Notes under the pieces: model-generated
The model's database searches: none
What the model was told of the DNA's origin: nothing
Seen by the model: only the letters and a program-made list of their open reading frames with translations
Position numbers and translations under genes: made by a program
Source: an uncultured Clostridia bacterium
GTDB taxonomy: Bacteria; Bacillota; Clostridia; Oscillospirales; Ruminococcaceae
Reading direction: 5' to 3'
DNA length: 64,000 nt
NCBI GenBank assembly: GCA_946498095.1
Contig: CAMMMX010000002.1
Span: 119,628 to 183,627, forward strand
In this document: positions 38,910 through 47,748 of the stretch, piece by piece
Layout of the letters: each line of letters opens with the position of its first letter
How positions within the stretch are numbered: the stretch's first letter is position 1

Positions 38910-38946
38910 AAAACGGGCTGGGCCGATGGGGACCCTGCCCGTTTTT
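38910..38946 (+). terminator. Terminator after asnS
   Basis: AAAACGGGC pairs with GCCCGTTTTT across an 18-base loop. Confidence 0.8.
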
Positions 38947-38964
38947 GGCAAGGAGGAGAAAAGG

Positions 38965-39504
38965 ATGCGCCTGTATCATGTCAGCGAAGAAGGGGGAATT
39001 TCCGTTTTTTTCCCCCGCAAGCCCTCCCGGCCGGATCTCGACCCGGAGATCGGTTTGGTGTGGGCGCTGGAGGAACGATGTCTGCCGAATTTTCTTGTGC
39101 CGCGCGACTGCCCGCGTGTGACCTACCATCTGCCGCCGGGGATGGAGGCGGATCCGCGGTTCTTTTCCTCCCGCACGTCGCGGCACGTGGTTGCCGTGGA
39201 ATGGGATTGGTTCCAGGCGATGCGGGATGTCACCCTTTATTTGTATGAATTTTATCCGGACTCCTTTGTCCTGCAGGACGCCGCCGCGGGCTACTACGTC
39301 AGTACCAGAGCGGAAACGCCCGTGTCGGTCACCGTGGTGCCGGACGTGTTTGCAGCGCTTTCCGCCCGCAATGTGGAGCTGCGTGTGGTGGATAACCTGT
39401 GGGAGCTGTGCCGGGCGGTTCAGGAGACGGCGATGCATTGGTCGATGTGCCGGATGCGGAACGCGAAGCCGCCGGAGGGGAAGTTCCCTTTGGAAGGAAT
39501 ATGA
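38965..39504 (+). CDS. DUF6886-family protein
   Basis: About 179 residues that follow the pattern MRLYHVSEE, then FFPRKPSR, GLVWALEERCLPNFLVPRDCPRVTYH, which I recognise as the DUF6886 family; its function is unknown. The two close Cys residues and His in LVPRDCPRVTYH are family-conserved in part. ATG 38965 lies eight bases after AGGAGG. No signal peptide or membrane helix. It starts directly after the asnS terminator, so its own promoter is not obvious. Confidence 0.8.
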   Translation: MRLYHVSEEGGISVFFPRKPSRPDLDPEIGLVWALEERCLPNFLVPRDCPRVTYHLPPGMEADPRFFSSRTSRHVVAVEWDWFQAMRDVTLYLYEFYPDSFVLQDAAAGYYVSTRAETPVSVTVVPDVFAALSARNVELRVVDNLWELCRAVQETAMHWSMCRMRNAKPPEGKFPLEGI

Positions 39505-39860
39505 TGGAGAAAGGTATCGGCCATGCATTTGCCTGCTTTCCCTGGAGCAGGAACGTCTGCGCGAATGGGCGCGGCGTTTTTTGAGATATGCAGGGAAAAG
39601 GAAGGAAAGACGCCGTCTTTATTCAAAAGAGGCTGGAACAGGTCCGGGGGTGCGGGCAAGCTTTGGTTTTGCTTTGTCGCCTGTCAGGAGCGACAGAGGC
39701 TTTGCAAATCCCCTACCACTGGCCGGAATCGTCTTGATACGAGGGCGCCTTGTCTTGCCGTCAGGGGGATCGGGGTAGGGAATCCAGACGGCGGTGCAGT
39801 TTGTTCCAGCGCTGCCGCCGGTAAAGTGGCAAAAAAATTTGCAGGAATTGATTTTAGATA
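39505..39860. other. Intergenic region, no gene seen
   Basis: Open frames across this stretch show no ribosome-binding site and have the composition of random GC-rich sequence. A small hairpin GTCGC/GCGAC lies near 39677-39692. I see nothing else. Confidence 0.5.
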
Positions 39861-39889
39861 TTGCAAAATCCCGCCGGATGGCATATAAT
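39861..39889 (+). promoter_or_regulatory. Promoter of the aspartate aminotransferase gene
   Basis: TTGCAA (39861-39866), 17-base spacer, TATAAT (39884-39889). Confidence 0.85.
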
Positions 39890-39934
39890 AGACTATAGCT
39901 GTAAAAGAAGCTAGGGAATGAAGGAGATTGCAAT

Positions 39935-41227
39935 ATGACTTTGGAAAATTATTCAGTGCCACAGTTAAAGGAATACCAGGCCGGGCTGATGGACGCTTAC
40001 CGTGCGTTTCAGGCACAGGGGCTGAAACTCGATATGTCCCGCGGAAAGCCGTCGGCGCAGCAGCTTGACCTTTCCATGGATATGCTCGGCGTACTTACGC
40101 CGCAGGATGTTTTGAAGGCGTCGGACGGTACGGACTGCCGCAACTACGGCTTAATCGACGGTATCCCGGAGGCCAAGGAGCTTTTCTCCCAAATGGCGGG
40201 CGTATCGCCGGATGAAATCATTATCGGTGGAAATTCCAGCTTGAATCTGATGTATGATACAGTTTCCCGTGCGATGTCCCACGGCGTGTATGGATCGGAC
40301 CGTCCGTGGAAAGACTGCGGTACCATCAAATTCCTTTGTCCCAGTCCCGGTTATGACAGGCATTTCGCTGTTACGGAGCATTTTGGGATCGAGATGATCC
40401 CCGTCCCGATGACGGAGCAGGGCCCCGACATGGATATGGTGGAACAGCTGGTGGAGAACGACGCGTCGGTCAAGGGGATTTGGTGTGTGCCCATGTACTC
40501 CAATCCGGATGGGATTACCTATTCCGACGAGACGGTGCGACGGTTCGCCGCGTTAAAGCCCGCTGCAAAGGATTTCCGCATTTTCTGGGACAACGCGTAC
40601 GGGATCCATCATGTGATGGACCAGCATGACCGGCTGCTCAACCTGATGGACACCTGCAAAAAGCTGGGCAGCGAAGACATGGTGTATATTTTCGGTTCGA
40701 CGGCGAAAATTACCTTTGCCGGCGCAGGCGTCGCTTTCATTGCCGCTTCCAGGAACAATATCGATCACATTAAGAAAGCGATGGCGGTGCAGACCATCGG
40801 CCATGATAAAATCAACCAGCTGCGGCATGTCAAGTATTTCGGCAGCTTTGAAGGGTTGCTGGCACATATGGAAAAGCACGCCGCGCTCATCCGTCCCAAG
40901 TTTGAGGCAGTGCTGGAAGCGCTGGACCGGGAGATTGCCCCATTGGGGATTGCGTCCTGGCACCGTCCGAACGGCGGCTATTTTATCTCCTTCAACACGA
41001 TGGAGGGCTGCGCGAAACGGGTGGTACAGCTGTGCAAAGAGGCGGGCGTTGTTCTGACCGGTGCAGGCGCGACCTATCCGTATGGGAAGGATCCGCTGGA
41101 CAGGAATATCCGGATTGCACCAACCTTCCCGCCGGTGAGTGAGCTGAAAACAGCGATGGAGCTGTTCTGCCTCTGTGTCAAGCTGGCCAGCGTGGAGAAG
41201 CTGCTCCTTCTGAAAGAAGCGGCATAA
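39935..41227 (+). CDS. Aspartate aminotransferase, subgroup Ic-like (Aminotran_MocR family)
   Basis: A 430-residue PLP enzyme of the unusual Ic group of aspartate aminotransferases. Family pattern: [16 protein letters not shown] near the start, [32 protein letters not shown] with the PLP-binding Asp, and the PLP lysine in [13 protein letters not shown]. The reaction is aspartate plus 2-oxoglutarate to oxaloacetate plus glutamate. ATGAAGGAGAT precedes the ATG. Single-gene unit with promoter and terminator. Other amino acid specificity cannot be excluded. Confidence 0.9.
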   Translation: MTLENYSVPQLKEYQAGLMDAYRAFQAQGLKLDMSRGKPSAQQLDLSMDMLGVLTPQDVLKASDGTDCRNYGLIDGIPEAKELFSQMAGVSPDEIIIGGNSSLNLMYDTVSRAMSHGVYGSDRPWKDCGTIKFLCPSPGYDRHFAVTEHFGIEMIPVPMTEQGPDMDMVEQLVENDASVKGIWCVPMYSNPDGITYSDETVRRFAALKPAAKDFRIFWDNAYGIHHVMDQHDRLLNLMDTCKKLGSEDMVYIFGSTAKITFAGAGVAFIAASRNNIDHIKKAMAVQTIGHDKINQLRHVKYFGSFEGLLAHMEKHAALIRPKFEAVLEALDREIAPLGIASWHRPNGGYFISFNTMEGCAKRVVQLCKEAGVVLTGAGATYPYGKDPLDRNIRIAPTFPPVSELKTAMELFCLCVKLASVEKLLLLKEAA

Positions 41228-41260
41228 CGGAAACCGTCTCTCACTTCATGATCGATTTTT

Positions 41261-41297
41261 GCAAGGGAAAGCCAACCCGGCTTTCCCTTGCTTGTTA
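41261..41297 (+). terminator. Terminator after the aminotransferase gene
   Basis: GCAAGGGAAAGCC and GGCTTTCCCTTGC form a perfect 13-bp stem with a five-base loop, followed by TTGTT. Confidence 0.85.
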
Positions 41298-41439
41298 CAG
41301 GAGAGCATGATAAGGGGTCGACTCGGCATGGAACAGGCCGGCGCAACGGCTGGTTGCGCCGATGTATACGGCTGTCGCTGGACAGGGACCGGCTTGTATG
41401 GTAATATCCGGTACGTCATTTTATAACAGGGAGGACGTT

Positions 41440-43440
41440 ATGGAAATCGGAGAAATGATCGTGAAACTGAGGAAAGAACGTGGGCTGACACAAGAGCAGC
41501 TGGCGGAAAACCTTTATGTCTCCAGGCAGGCCGTATCAAAATGGGAGACGGGTGCCGCCCAGCCGGACCTGGATAACATCCGTGCGCTCAGCCGGTTTTT
41601 CGGCGTGTCTACCGACTTGTTCCTGCAACCGCCAGCCATAGAGGACGAATCTTTCACGGATAACGTCCAAGCCGAAGAGGAGAGAGGGGAGGAGGAGGCT
41701 GAAAAGCCTTCCCGTTTTTCTCGACCTACCCGGATAGGGGTATTTGTGATATTGGCTGTCACGGTTTGCTGGGTGGCCGGCTGGGCGGCGCTTCCTTATT
41801 TGCTGCGGCGTTATGGCATGCTCCCTTTATATAGCTGGCTCCCGTCGCTGCTGGCGGCGGCCGGTGTGTTGGTAGGCGGCGGTGTGTCGGCGTTCCTATG
41901 CCTGCGCAAACGCAGGTACAGAAGAGGAATCCTAGGGGTGGCGGCTGTATCGCTCCTGTGCGCGGCCGTGTCTGTCGCCATGTGGGTTTTTGATACGAAG
42001 GAGGCCCAGTCCTACCAGGAGTATCTGACCTTTGCACCCGGCGGAAAAGAACTGGTGCTGCTGAGGCAGGATCCGGACAGCGGCACAACCTCCCTTTACC
42101 GTCGGCGGATGCCCTTTTTGGTCAAGAAAAGCAGCGACCTTCCGTATCCGATGGAGGGCGCGCCGAAATTGGACTGGATGACCGACGATGTCTGCACGGT
42201 CACTTACATGGGCAAGGAGGACGGCGCGGTACATCAATATGTGGCAACGTTCGGCGACCGAGGGCCGGGCTCCTACTACTATGTCCAGACAGCGCTTTTG
42301 GGAAACTGGTCCGGCGCGGAGGAAGGGACGGAAGACTGGAGCATCAGGGTGACGGATGGCAATAACGGGGGCGTCAGCTTGCAGGTGGGCGACCAGCTGG
42401 AGGAATTTTACGCCTATGAGGACTGCGTGCAGTTTGGCACGACTGCCTTGGTATTATGCCGCGGCGGTTTGCCGCGCTGGACCCTGACGCTCAACACCGA
42501 TTGCACGATTGACGGGATGTCGAATCTGGTCGCGCCGGGTGGCACCGTCCTTTTGACACAGGTTTCGATGCAGGATACGCCAAGTTACGTTTTCCGCTGC
42601 GATGACGACGGGAAGAAGCAGGAGGAAATCAAGGATCAGGAAATACTGGATACGCCGAAAAAGCGGCAGGAACAGGAGCTGGTTAGCAGTATACGGAGGC
42701 TGGCGGAACGAAAGTACATCACCCAGGATGAGGTGCCCGACGGAGCAGGGCTGATCACCGAACCCTCCGAGGATATCCCCTGGATGCTGTTTTTGGCGTT
42801 TGTCGAGACGGACGACAGTGTCATGGGGGCAAACGGGGTGGACGCTTGGATACGCTGGGACGCTGTCCAGCTGGTTGCGGGTGACACGTCCGACGGCTGC
42901 TGGAAGATCACGCGGACAAACGTTTTCACCTCTCCCGGCAACCAGGGTGCGGCGCCCAGCAGCGAGCAGAGTCAAAGCAGCTTCTATCTGCGCCTGGTCA
43001 GGACTGCGGGTGGGGATTACATGTACGTCAGTTCCAACGACGACTTATCCTTCGGCTTGCCGCAGGCGGACGCGGAGGTGATCGATTTGTCGGATAACGA
43101 CGCCTTCCACCGGTTTTCCCCTGCCGATTACAGCGGGGAAAACTGGAAATATATGAATGTCGACAGGCTCTCCCCGGAGGAAGCGGCGCAATGGCTGTAT
43201 GAGAACCAATTCGCGGATCAGTACCCCGATGCGGCGCCCTTGCAGAATAACGCCCGTGCCGGTTACGTCATGGATGACGCCGGTACCTATTTGCTCTATG
43301 ACGGTATCTGGGAAGAGGATGGCCGGTGGGTTTACCGTTTCTGGCTCTACCAGGCGGACAGCCCGTCCATCGCCGAATGGGACGGGCAGGTCAGGACGAT
43401 CGGCTTTTATGATGTGGATTTTTCCGCCTACGAGAAATAG
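41440..43440 (+). CDS. Membrane-anchored XRE-type HTH protein with large extracytoplasmic domain
   Basis: About 666 residues. Residues 1-60 are a Cro/C1-type HTH (MIVKLRKERGLTQEQLAENL, VSRQAVSKWETG). A charged linker rich in Glu follows (about 65-92), then three hydrophobic helices at about 99-121, 133-155 and 164-184, placing the remaining 480 residues outside the membrane. The outer part has no domain I recognise and looks like beta-rich sensor sequence. Three helices, with HTH inside, give the right topology for a one-component transmembrane regulator. AGGGAGG precedes ATG 41440, and the frame is open from 41362. Related HTH-plus-membrane proteins are common in Clostridia, but usually much shorter. 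Target genes are unknown. Confidence 0.75.
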   Translation: MEIGEMIVKLRKERGLTQEQLAENLYVSRQAVSKWETGAAQPDLDNIRALSRFFGVSTDLFLQPPAIEDESFTDNVQAEEERGEEEAEKPSRFSRPTRIGVFVILAVTVCWVAGWAALPYLLRRYGMLPLYSWLPSLLAAAGVLVGGGVSAFLCLRKRRYRRGILGVAAVSLLCAAVSVAMWVFDTKEAQSYQEYLTFAPGGKELVLLRQDPDSGTTSLYRRRMPFLVKKSSDLPYPMEGAPKLDWMTDDVCTVTYMGKEDGAVHQYVATFGDRGPGSYYYVQTALLGNWSGAEEGTEDWSIRVTDGNNGGVSLQVGDQLEEFYAYEDCVQFGTTALVLCRGGLPRWTLTLNTDCTIDGMSNLVAPGGTVLLTQVSMQDTPSYVFRCDDDGKKQEEIKDQEILDTPKKRQEQELVSSIRRLAERKYITQDEVPDGAGLITEPSEDIPWMLFLAFVETDDSVMGANGVDAWIRWDAVQLVAGDTSDGCWKITRTNVFTSPGNQGAAPSSEQSQSSFYLRLVRTAGGDYMYVSSNDDLSFGLPQADAEVIDLSDNDAFHRFSPADYSGENWKYMNVDRLSPEEAAQWLYENQFADQYPDAAPLQNNARAGYVMDDAGTYLLYDGIWEEDGRWVYRFWLYQADSPSIAEWDGQVRTIGFYDVDFSAYEK

Positions 43441-43683
43441 GTCCCTGTGGCGCGACAGGGGAGCGGGAAGGCCCGTCCCATTTGCCATGGTCTGCCAAGC
43501 GCTCGGTTCGGCGTATGAGAGGTAAATGCCGCGGGAATCCCTGAATCATCCGTGACGCAATCTTTCCGCCGAGATACCCGGCCTATCCCGTGAGGGGGCG
43601 GGGGGAGCGGGCCGCAGCCGGGAGGATGGCGTCCCCTGCGGTTGCGTCCCGAAAAAATGGCTTCCTGCCGCCGTTTCCCACAA

Positions 43684-43722
43684 AAAATACCACCGCAGCT
43701 TTTTGCTGTGGTGGTATTTCTC
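43684..43722. terminator. Bidirectional terminator
   Basis: ATACCACCGCAGC and GCTGTGGTGGTAT pair almost perfectly around a T-loop, with A-run before and T-rich sequence after. It lies between the convergent HTH-membrane gene and the DUF3737 gene. Confidence 0.9.
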
Positions 43723-43855
43723 TGTCTCTCAGGGGGATATGCCCCCTTACAGGCTCTCCTTTAGAATATGGACGATACCCATAGCGATAGGGGTTGCGGC
43801 GTCCAGAGGTGAGGCATTTGGCTTTCGGCAGAGGAGGGGCTTATCGGGCGCGTCT

Positions 43856-44722
43856 TTACGCACAGCATCCGCCCTTCTTATCACCGCGATCCTCCTGCAC
43901 GATTTCCCCCTTGGCGTTTTCGTCATCCCGGATGATTTCCCCCACAGCGGGGAGACGGATACGTCCTTCCGCCGGGTTTTTAATGCTGATGACAGGCGTT
44001 GTAACCTCTGCGTCCACCTGGGACTTTTCAAAGCAAAGGTCGGCATCCAGCATTTCGCAGTGAATCAGTTTCAGTCGCTTGCAGTAGCAAAGCGGTTGGG
44101 TGCCGATGATTTTACAGTTCTCCAGCGTCAGGCCGTCGGAATACCAGGCCAGGTATTCGCCTTTGACGATGCTGTTTTTCACTGTCACGTCCTTGGCATG
44201 CCAGAAAGCGTCCTTGGTGTCGAAGACGCAGTTTTCAAATGTGGCGTTGCGGATATACTGGAAGGAATACTTCCCTTTGAATTGCACGTCGGAGAAGCGT
44301 AGGTTTTCGGAACGCATCATGAAGTACTCGCTTTCCGCTGTGCAGTGGCGCATGAGGATGCCATTGACCGACCAGCCGAATTCCGGGGAAATAATGTCGC
44401 AGCCGTCCATGACGACATCGCTGCATTCCCGCAGCGCTTTGATTCCGTGCAGTTTGGTTTGAAAAATCGAAATCCGGTCAGAGTACCAAAGAGCCGCCCG
44501 GCACAGGGGGGTCAGTTCCGAATCGCGGATTTCCAGCGTATGGTCATGCCAGAACGGGTAGCGCAGGTTGAAAAAGCAGTGGTCCACCTGGATGCGGCGG
44601 CTTTCTTTGAAGGCGCTTTCGCCGTCAGCCGGCCCGTCGAATACGCAATTCTTCACCCGTATATCGTCGCTGTTGTAGAGCGCGCGTTCTTCATCGAACG
44701 TCTGATTTTCTATGATTTGCAT
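43856..44722 (-). CDS. DUF3737-family protein (right-handed beta-helix)
   Basis: About 288 residues, starting MQIIENQTFDEERALYN. The body is built of short repeats such as VKNCVFDG, VDHCFFN, VMDGCDII, FENCVFD and LENCKIIG, with a regular Asn/Cys ladder typical of a beta-helix; this matches DUF3737. The function of the family is unknown. ATG 44722 is chosen because AGGAGG lies just upstream and the frame start at 44815 has no support. The C-terminus ends GGCCA. Cytoplasmic. A promoter lies nearly 300 bases upstream. Confidence 0.88.
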   Translation of the reverse strand: MQIIENQTFDEERALYNSDDIRVKNCVFDGPADGESAFKESRRIQVDHCFFNLRYPFWHDHTLEIRDSELTPLCRAALWYSDRISIFQTKLHGIKALRECSDVVMDGCDIISPEFGWSVNGILMRHCTAESEYFMMRSENLRFSDVQFKGKYSFQYIRNATFENCVFDTKDAFWHAKDVTVKNSIVKGEYLAWYSDGLTLENCKIIGTQPLCYCKRLKLIHCEMLDADLCFEKSQVDAEVTTPVISIKNPAEGRIRLPAVGEIIRDDENAKGEIVQEDRGDKKGGCCA

Positions 44723-45017
44723 TTGGATTCCTCCTAAACGAAAGAATTGACAGAAAGACAGGGCAAACGTATGGGATGGAAAAGGGTTCCCTTTTCCGCG
44801 CAGATGCTCCGACAAGGCAAGCGGGTCCCGGTTCCCAAGCGGACTTCCCTTCTAGCGGCGGCTTAGCCTGCCCCGCCATCCGGCCCGCCGTCCTGATAGC
44901 ATGAGGGTCGAGCAAACGGCCGTCCAGGACGTTCCGACCGCTTGTGACGCCTTCCGGCAGCTGCGTCCCATCCGTCAGGGGGGATAGACGCAGGAAGATA
45001 TCGTTTTCAATACCCTT
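44723..45017 (-). other. Long GC-rich leader of the DUF3737 gene
   Basis: If the promoter at 45046-45018 is used, the mRNA has a leader of nearly 300 bases. It contains the perfect 20-base palindrome at 44778-44797 (GGAAAAGGG core) close to the ribosome-binding site. A frame of 112 codons crosses the leader but begins upstream of the -10 and overlaps the DUF3737 start, so I do not call a gene. Confidence 0.4.
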
Positions 45018-45046
45018 ATTATAATACAATTAGAGGGAAGTTTCAA
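45018..45046 (-). promoter_or_regulatory. Minus-strand promoter towards DUF3737
   Basis: On the minus strand TTGAAA (45046-45041), 17-base spacer, TATAAT (45023-45018). Confidence 0.7.
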
Positions 45047-45193
45047 ATACTTGTATCGCATACAGATGGATAACGTAAAAGGCATGGAACCCATAACAAA
45101 GGAATGGAGTTTCGGTATCCCCGGCAGTGGGAGGGGGATATCCTGTCCGGTACCCGCTATGACGAGGCCGGGCCACGGAGGGCGCTTGCATCG

Positions 45194-45222
45194 ACACATT
45201 TCTGTCCAAACCGACATATATT
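45194..45222 (+). promoter_or_regulatory. Sigma-E-like sporulation promoter of the VWA gene
   Basis: ACACATT (45194-45200), a 14-base spacer and CATATATT (45215-45222). The Bacillus sigma-E consensus is KMATATT, 14-15 bases, CATACANT. There is no good sigma-A promoter in the 150 bases upstream of the VWA gene on this strand. Confidence 0.5.
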
Positions 45223-45266
45223 GAACTAGGGCGCCAAGTGCCCGAATAACGGAAGGAGAAATCATA

Positions 45267-46643
45267 ATGGGTTTAAACAATTCCAATAAAACCATCAACA
45301 CGGACCGGATCGATTGTTCCGGCTCGTTTAAGGTCACGCTTGCGCTGGCCGCTTCGCCGGACATCAGTAGCCATCCCACCGACATCGTCCTCGTGCTGGA
45401 CCGCTCGGGGAGCATGGCGGGGAGCCCTTTGACGAACCTGAAAAACGGAGCGAAAAAGTTCATCGATATTATCGATGAGGCGACCGACAACACGCAGGAT
45501 GGCAACATTGGATCCGGAAGCCGGATCGGGATTGTCAGCTTTGCAGAAACGGCTGTCCAGAACACCCAGCTCATCACCTCGGTGGATGCGCTGAAAGCCG
45601 CTGTGGACAGCTTAACCGCAGGCGGTTCTACCAATCATGCCGACGCGTTCGCTCAGGCGACAGCGATGTTTGATCCGGCCTCCGCCAACGCGAAGGTCAT
45701 CGTCATGTTTACGGACGGGAAGACAACTGCGGGGCCGGATCCCAACCCGGTAGCCGCGGCTGCCCGCGCGATGGGCATCGTCATCTACTGCATCGGCCTG
45801 GTGGGGGCGGATGGGATAGATCCCAATGTGCTCAACGAGTGGGCGACCGATCCGGATGCCTCCCATGTAGCGGTGACTCCTGACGACGCGGAGCTGGAAG
45901 ACTTGTTTGCCGATCTTGCGGCGAACATCTCCAAACCGGGCGCTACGGACATCGTCCTGAACGAAGTGCTAAACCCGGATTTCATCATTACCAACGTCAT
46001 GATGCCTACCAAAGGTTCCGCCACCGTCTTAAGTCAGACGGCTTTGAAATGGACGATCGATCAGCTGGGAACCACAGCGAACGAGGGCGCGACGCTGGAA
46101 TTCTTTGTCCAGCATGTGGCCGACACGTCGGGGACCAAGCTTGTCAACCAGTCGATCACCTACACGGATGCGGAAAACAACCAGGCAACCTTCCCTGCAC
46201 CGACGATTGAGGTGGACTGCGGCGTCGTTGTCCAGCCCGAGCCCTGCCCAGTTCCGGTTGAAGTGTCCATCGGCGGCTGCCAGGATTCCCTTGTCTACAA
46301 TGTGGGAGACGTCTATCTGGAATCGCTTGGCCGGATCTTGCAGCTGGATGTCAACATTAAGAATGTCTGTCCCGACAAGCGGGTAGCCCTGGCGGTCATC
46401 TTAACAGAGGTGGACCAGCAGGGGAACGAGTTCGAGCGCGGGATGAAAACCATTACCGTACCGGCACATCACTCGCCCAGCTGCCGGGACGTGCTTGTCA
46501 AATGTATCAAGTTTATTCTGCCTCAGGACTTGGACGTATCAGGCGGCACGCCTTTTGCCCTGTGCAATGCCAGGAATTTCAAGGTCCGTATCTTTGCGCA
46601 TAATATTGATTTCGATTTCCGCTGTTGTAATGTCACCATTTAA
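45267..46643 (+). CDS. VWA-domain protein with Cys-rich C-terminal domain
   Basis: A 458-residue protein without signal peptide. A von Willebrand A domain spans about residues 38-215 with a complete MIDAS: DRSGSM (D45, S47, S49), the Thr in GGSTNHADA and the Asp in FTDGKTT. A beta-sandwich-like segment (about 225-310) follows, then a C-terminal domain (about 320-458) with many Cys, including VDCGVV, GGCQDS, KNVCPDK, SCRDVLVKC and FRCCNVTI, which I do not recognise as a named family. GGAAGGAG lies before ATG 45267. It heads the presumed spore-envelope cluster. VWA domains bind partner proteins through a metal ion; the partner may be the next proteins of the cluster. Confidence 0.85.
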   Translation: MGLNNSNKTINTDRIDCSGSFKVTLALAASPDISSHPTDIVLVLDRSGSMAGSPLTNLKNGAKKFIDIIDEATDNTQDGNIGSGSRIGIVSFAETAVQNTQLITSVDALKAAVDSLTAGGSTNHADAFAQATAMFDPASANAKVIVMFTDGKTTAGPDPNPVAAAARAMGIVIYCIGLVGADGIDPNVLNEWATDPDASHVAVTPDDAELEDLFADLAANISKPGATDIVLNEVLNPDFIITNVMMPTKGSATVLSQTALKWTIDQLGTTANEGATLEFFVQHVADTSGTKLVNQSITYTDAENNQATFPAPTIEVDCGVVVQPEPCPVPVEVSIGGCQDSLVYNVGDVYLESLGRILQLDVNIKNVCPDKRVALAVILTEVDQQGNEFERGMKTITVPAHHSPSCRDVLVKCIKFILPQDLDVSGGTPFALCNARNFKVRIFAHNIDFDFRCCNVTI

Positions 46644-46826
46644 ACGTTTTGCAAGGTGGAAGCGTCGATGGCGAAAGGGATGGGCGGCCGTGGCCGCCCG
46701 TCCTTTTTCATATCATCGCAAGCGCTTTTTACGGGAGGGGGCGTCTGCGGGGATACCCTCCCGGCGGCTGGGCAAGCCGGAGGATCCCCCGCCGCCGGGA
46801 GGAGGTGCTGCCCCAATTGGCACAGG

Positions 46827-46855
46827 CATATCCGCTTGGGTATTCACATATATAT
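46827..46855 (+). promoter_or_regulatory. Sigma-E-like sporulation promoter upstream of the three-gene operon
   Basis: GCATATC (46827-46833), 14-base spacer, CATATATA (46848-46855). The -35 matches KMATATT at six of seven positions. The arrangement repeats the one before the VWA gene, including spacer length and distance to the start codon (about 45-53 bases). Confidence 0.55.
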
Positions 46856-46907
46856 TGCGTGATAACGTATGAGCACACGGCTTTCATGCGGCGAAGGAGG
46901 AGTCCTG

Positions 46908-47747
46908 GTGGAGATACAGAACGAACAGTATCAAAAGTATATGAAGGAAATGCTGGAAATGGCGAAACGGGCCCATGCGAACCATCCTGCGGACAGCGGC
47001 AAGCGTCCGGCGGAGGAGGAAAAGCAGGCATACCTCCAGTTTGACCGCCCTTTGGACGACGTCGAAAACATAGCTGCGCAAAACGAAGGCGAGTCCTCTA
47101 CCCGTGGCGGCATGGACAGCCCCGGCGAAGGCAGCGAGGGTCAGGCCGATGCCGCGCCGCTGGAGGAAACGCAACTGCCTGAGGAGGCGCCCTATGGGGA
47201 AGATGCGCGGGAAGAGCAGGCGGTGATGCCGCAAAACCCGATGGATCCGTCGCAGACCCGCATGGACGACGCTGTGCTCTCGCCGAACGGGGCGCCGGGA
47301 AAAATGCGGTACGGATATATCCTGGTTCAAGCGGCCGCGTCCGGAAGCAGCCTGCCGATCTCTTTTGCGCGTGTGGTCATCACCCGCCAAACGGAGGAGG
47401 GGACGGAGCTGATAGGCTCCTTTTTGACGGACGAAAACGGGAAAACCGAACCGGTCCGGGTGCCCGCTCCGCCGAGGGAGCTGTCGGAACAGCCGGGGAG
47501 GGCCATCCCTTACAGTACCTACAATGTATATGTGTCGCATGTGGATTACGCTTCCGCAAACAGCATAGATGTCCAGGTCTTTGAGGGGATCGTCTCCATC
47601 CTGCCGGTCGAGATGCTGCCTATCCCGGAGTATGTGGATCCCGCACGGGCCGTGGAGAATTTCGTGATACCGGAAAACCCTCTGGTGAACAGCTACCTGT
47701 CACAGACAGCAGAGACGTCCGCGTCAGAGGAGAGGGGAGTGGATTAA
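46908..47747 (+). CDS. Protein with carboxypeptidase-regulatory-like domain
   Basis: About 279 residues from GTG 46908, which lies seven bases after AAGGAGG. The first about 50 residues are helical and charged; residues 50-130 are a low-complexity acidic region rich in Glu, Pro and Gly; residues about 135-240 form a beta-sandwich (GYILVQAAASG, FARVVITRQ, SFLTDENGKTEPVRVP, YNVYVSHVDY) like the carboxypeptidase regulatory-like fold seen in surface and spore proteins. No signal peptide. It ends one base before the next gene's TTG start, so co-translation is likely. Function unknown; a structural or adaptor role is inferred from the fold. Confidence 0.75.
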   Translation: MEIQNEQYQKYMKEMLEMAKRAHANHPADSGKRPAEEEKQAYLQFDRPLDDVENIAAQNEGESSTRGGMDSPGEGSEGQADAAPLEETQLPEEAPYGEDAREEQAVMPQNPMDPSQTRMDDAVLSPNGAPGKMRYGYILVQAAASGSSLPISFARVVITRQTEEGTELIGSFLTDENGKTEPVRVPAPPRELSEQPGRAIPYSTYNVYVSHVDYASANSIDVQVFEGIVSILPVEMLPIPEYVDPARAVENFVIPENPLVNSYLSQTAETSASEERGVD

Positions 47748-47748
47748 C

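Noticed and set aside
39523..39888. 121-codon frame before the aminotransferase gene
   Set aside because: No start signal, and it runs through the promoter. The translation shows no folded-protein features.
43747..44046. Minus-strand frame overlapping the end of the DUF3737 gene, ending ATPIAMGIVHILKESL
   Set aside because: The ending looks protein-like, but the frame lacks a ribosome-binding site and lies mostly inside the DUF3737 gene. A frameshifted former extension of that gene cannot be shown.
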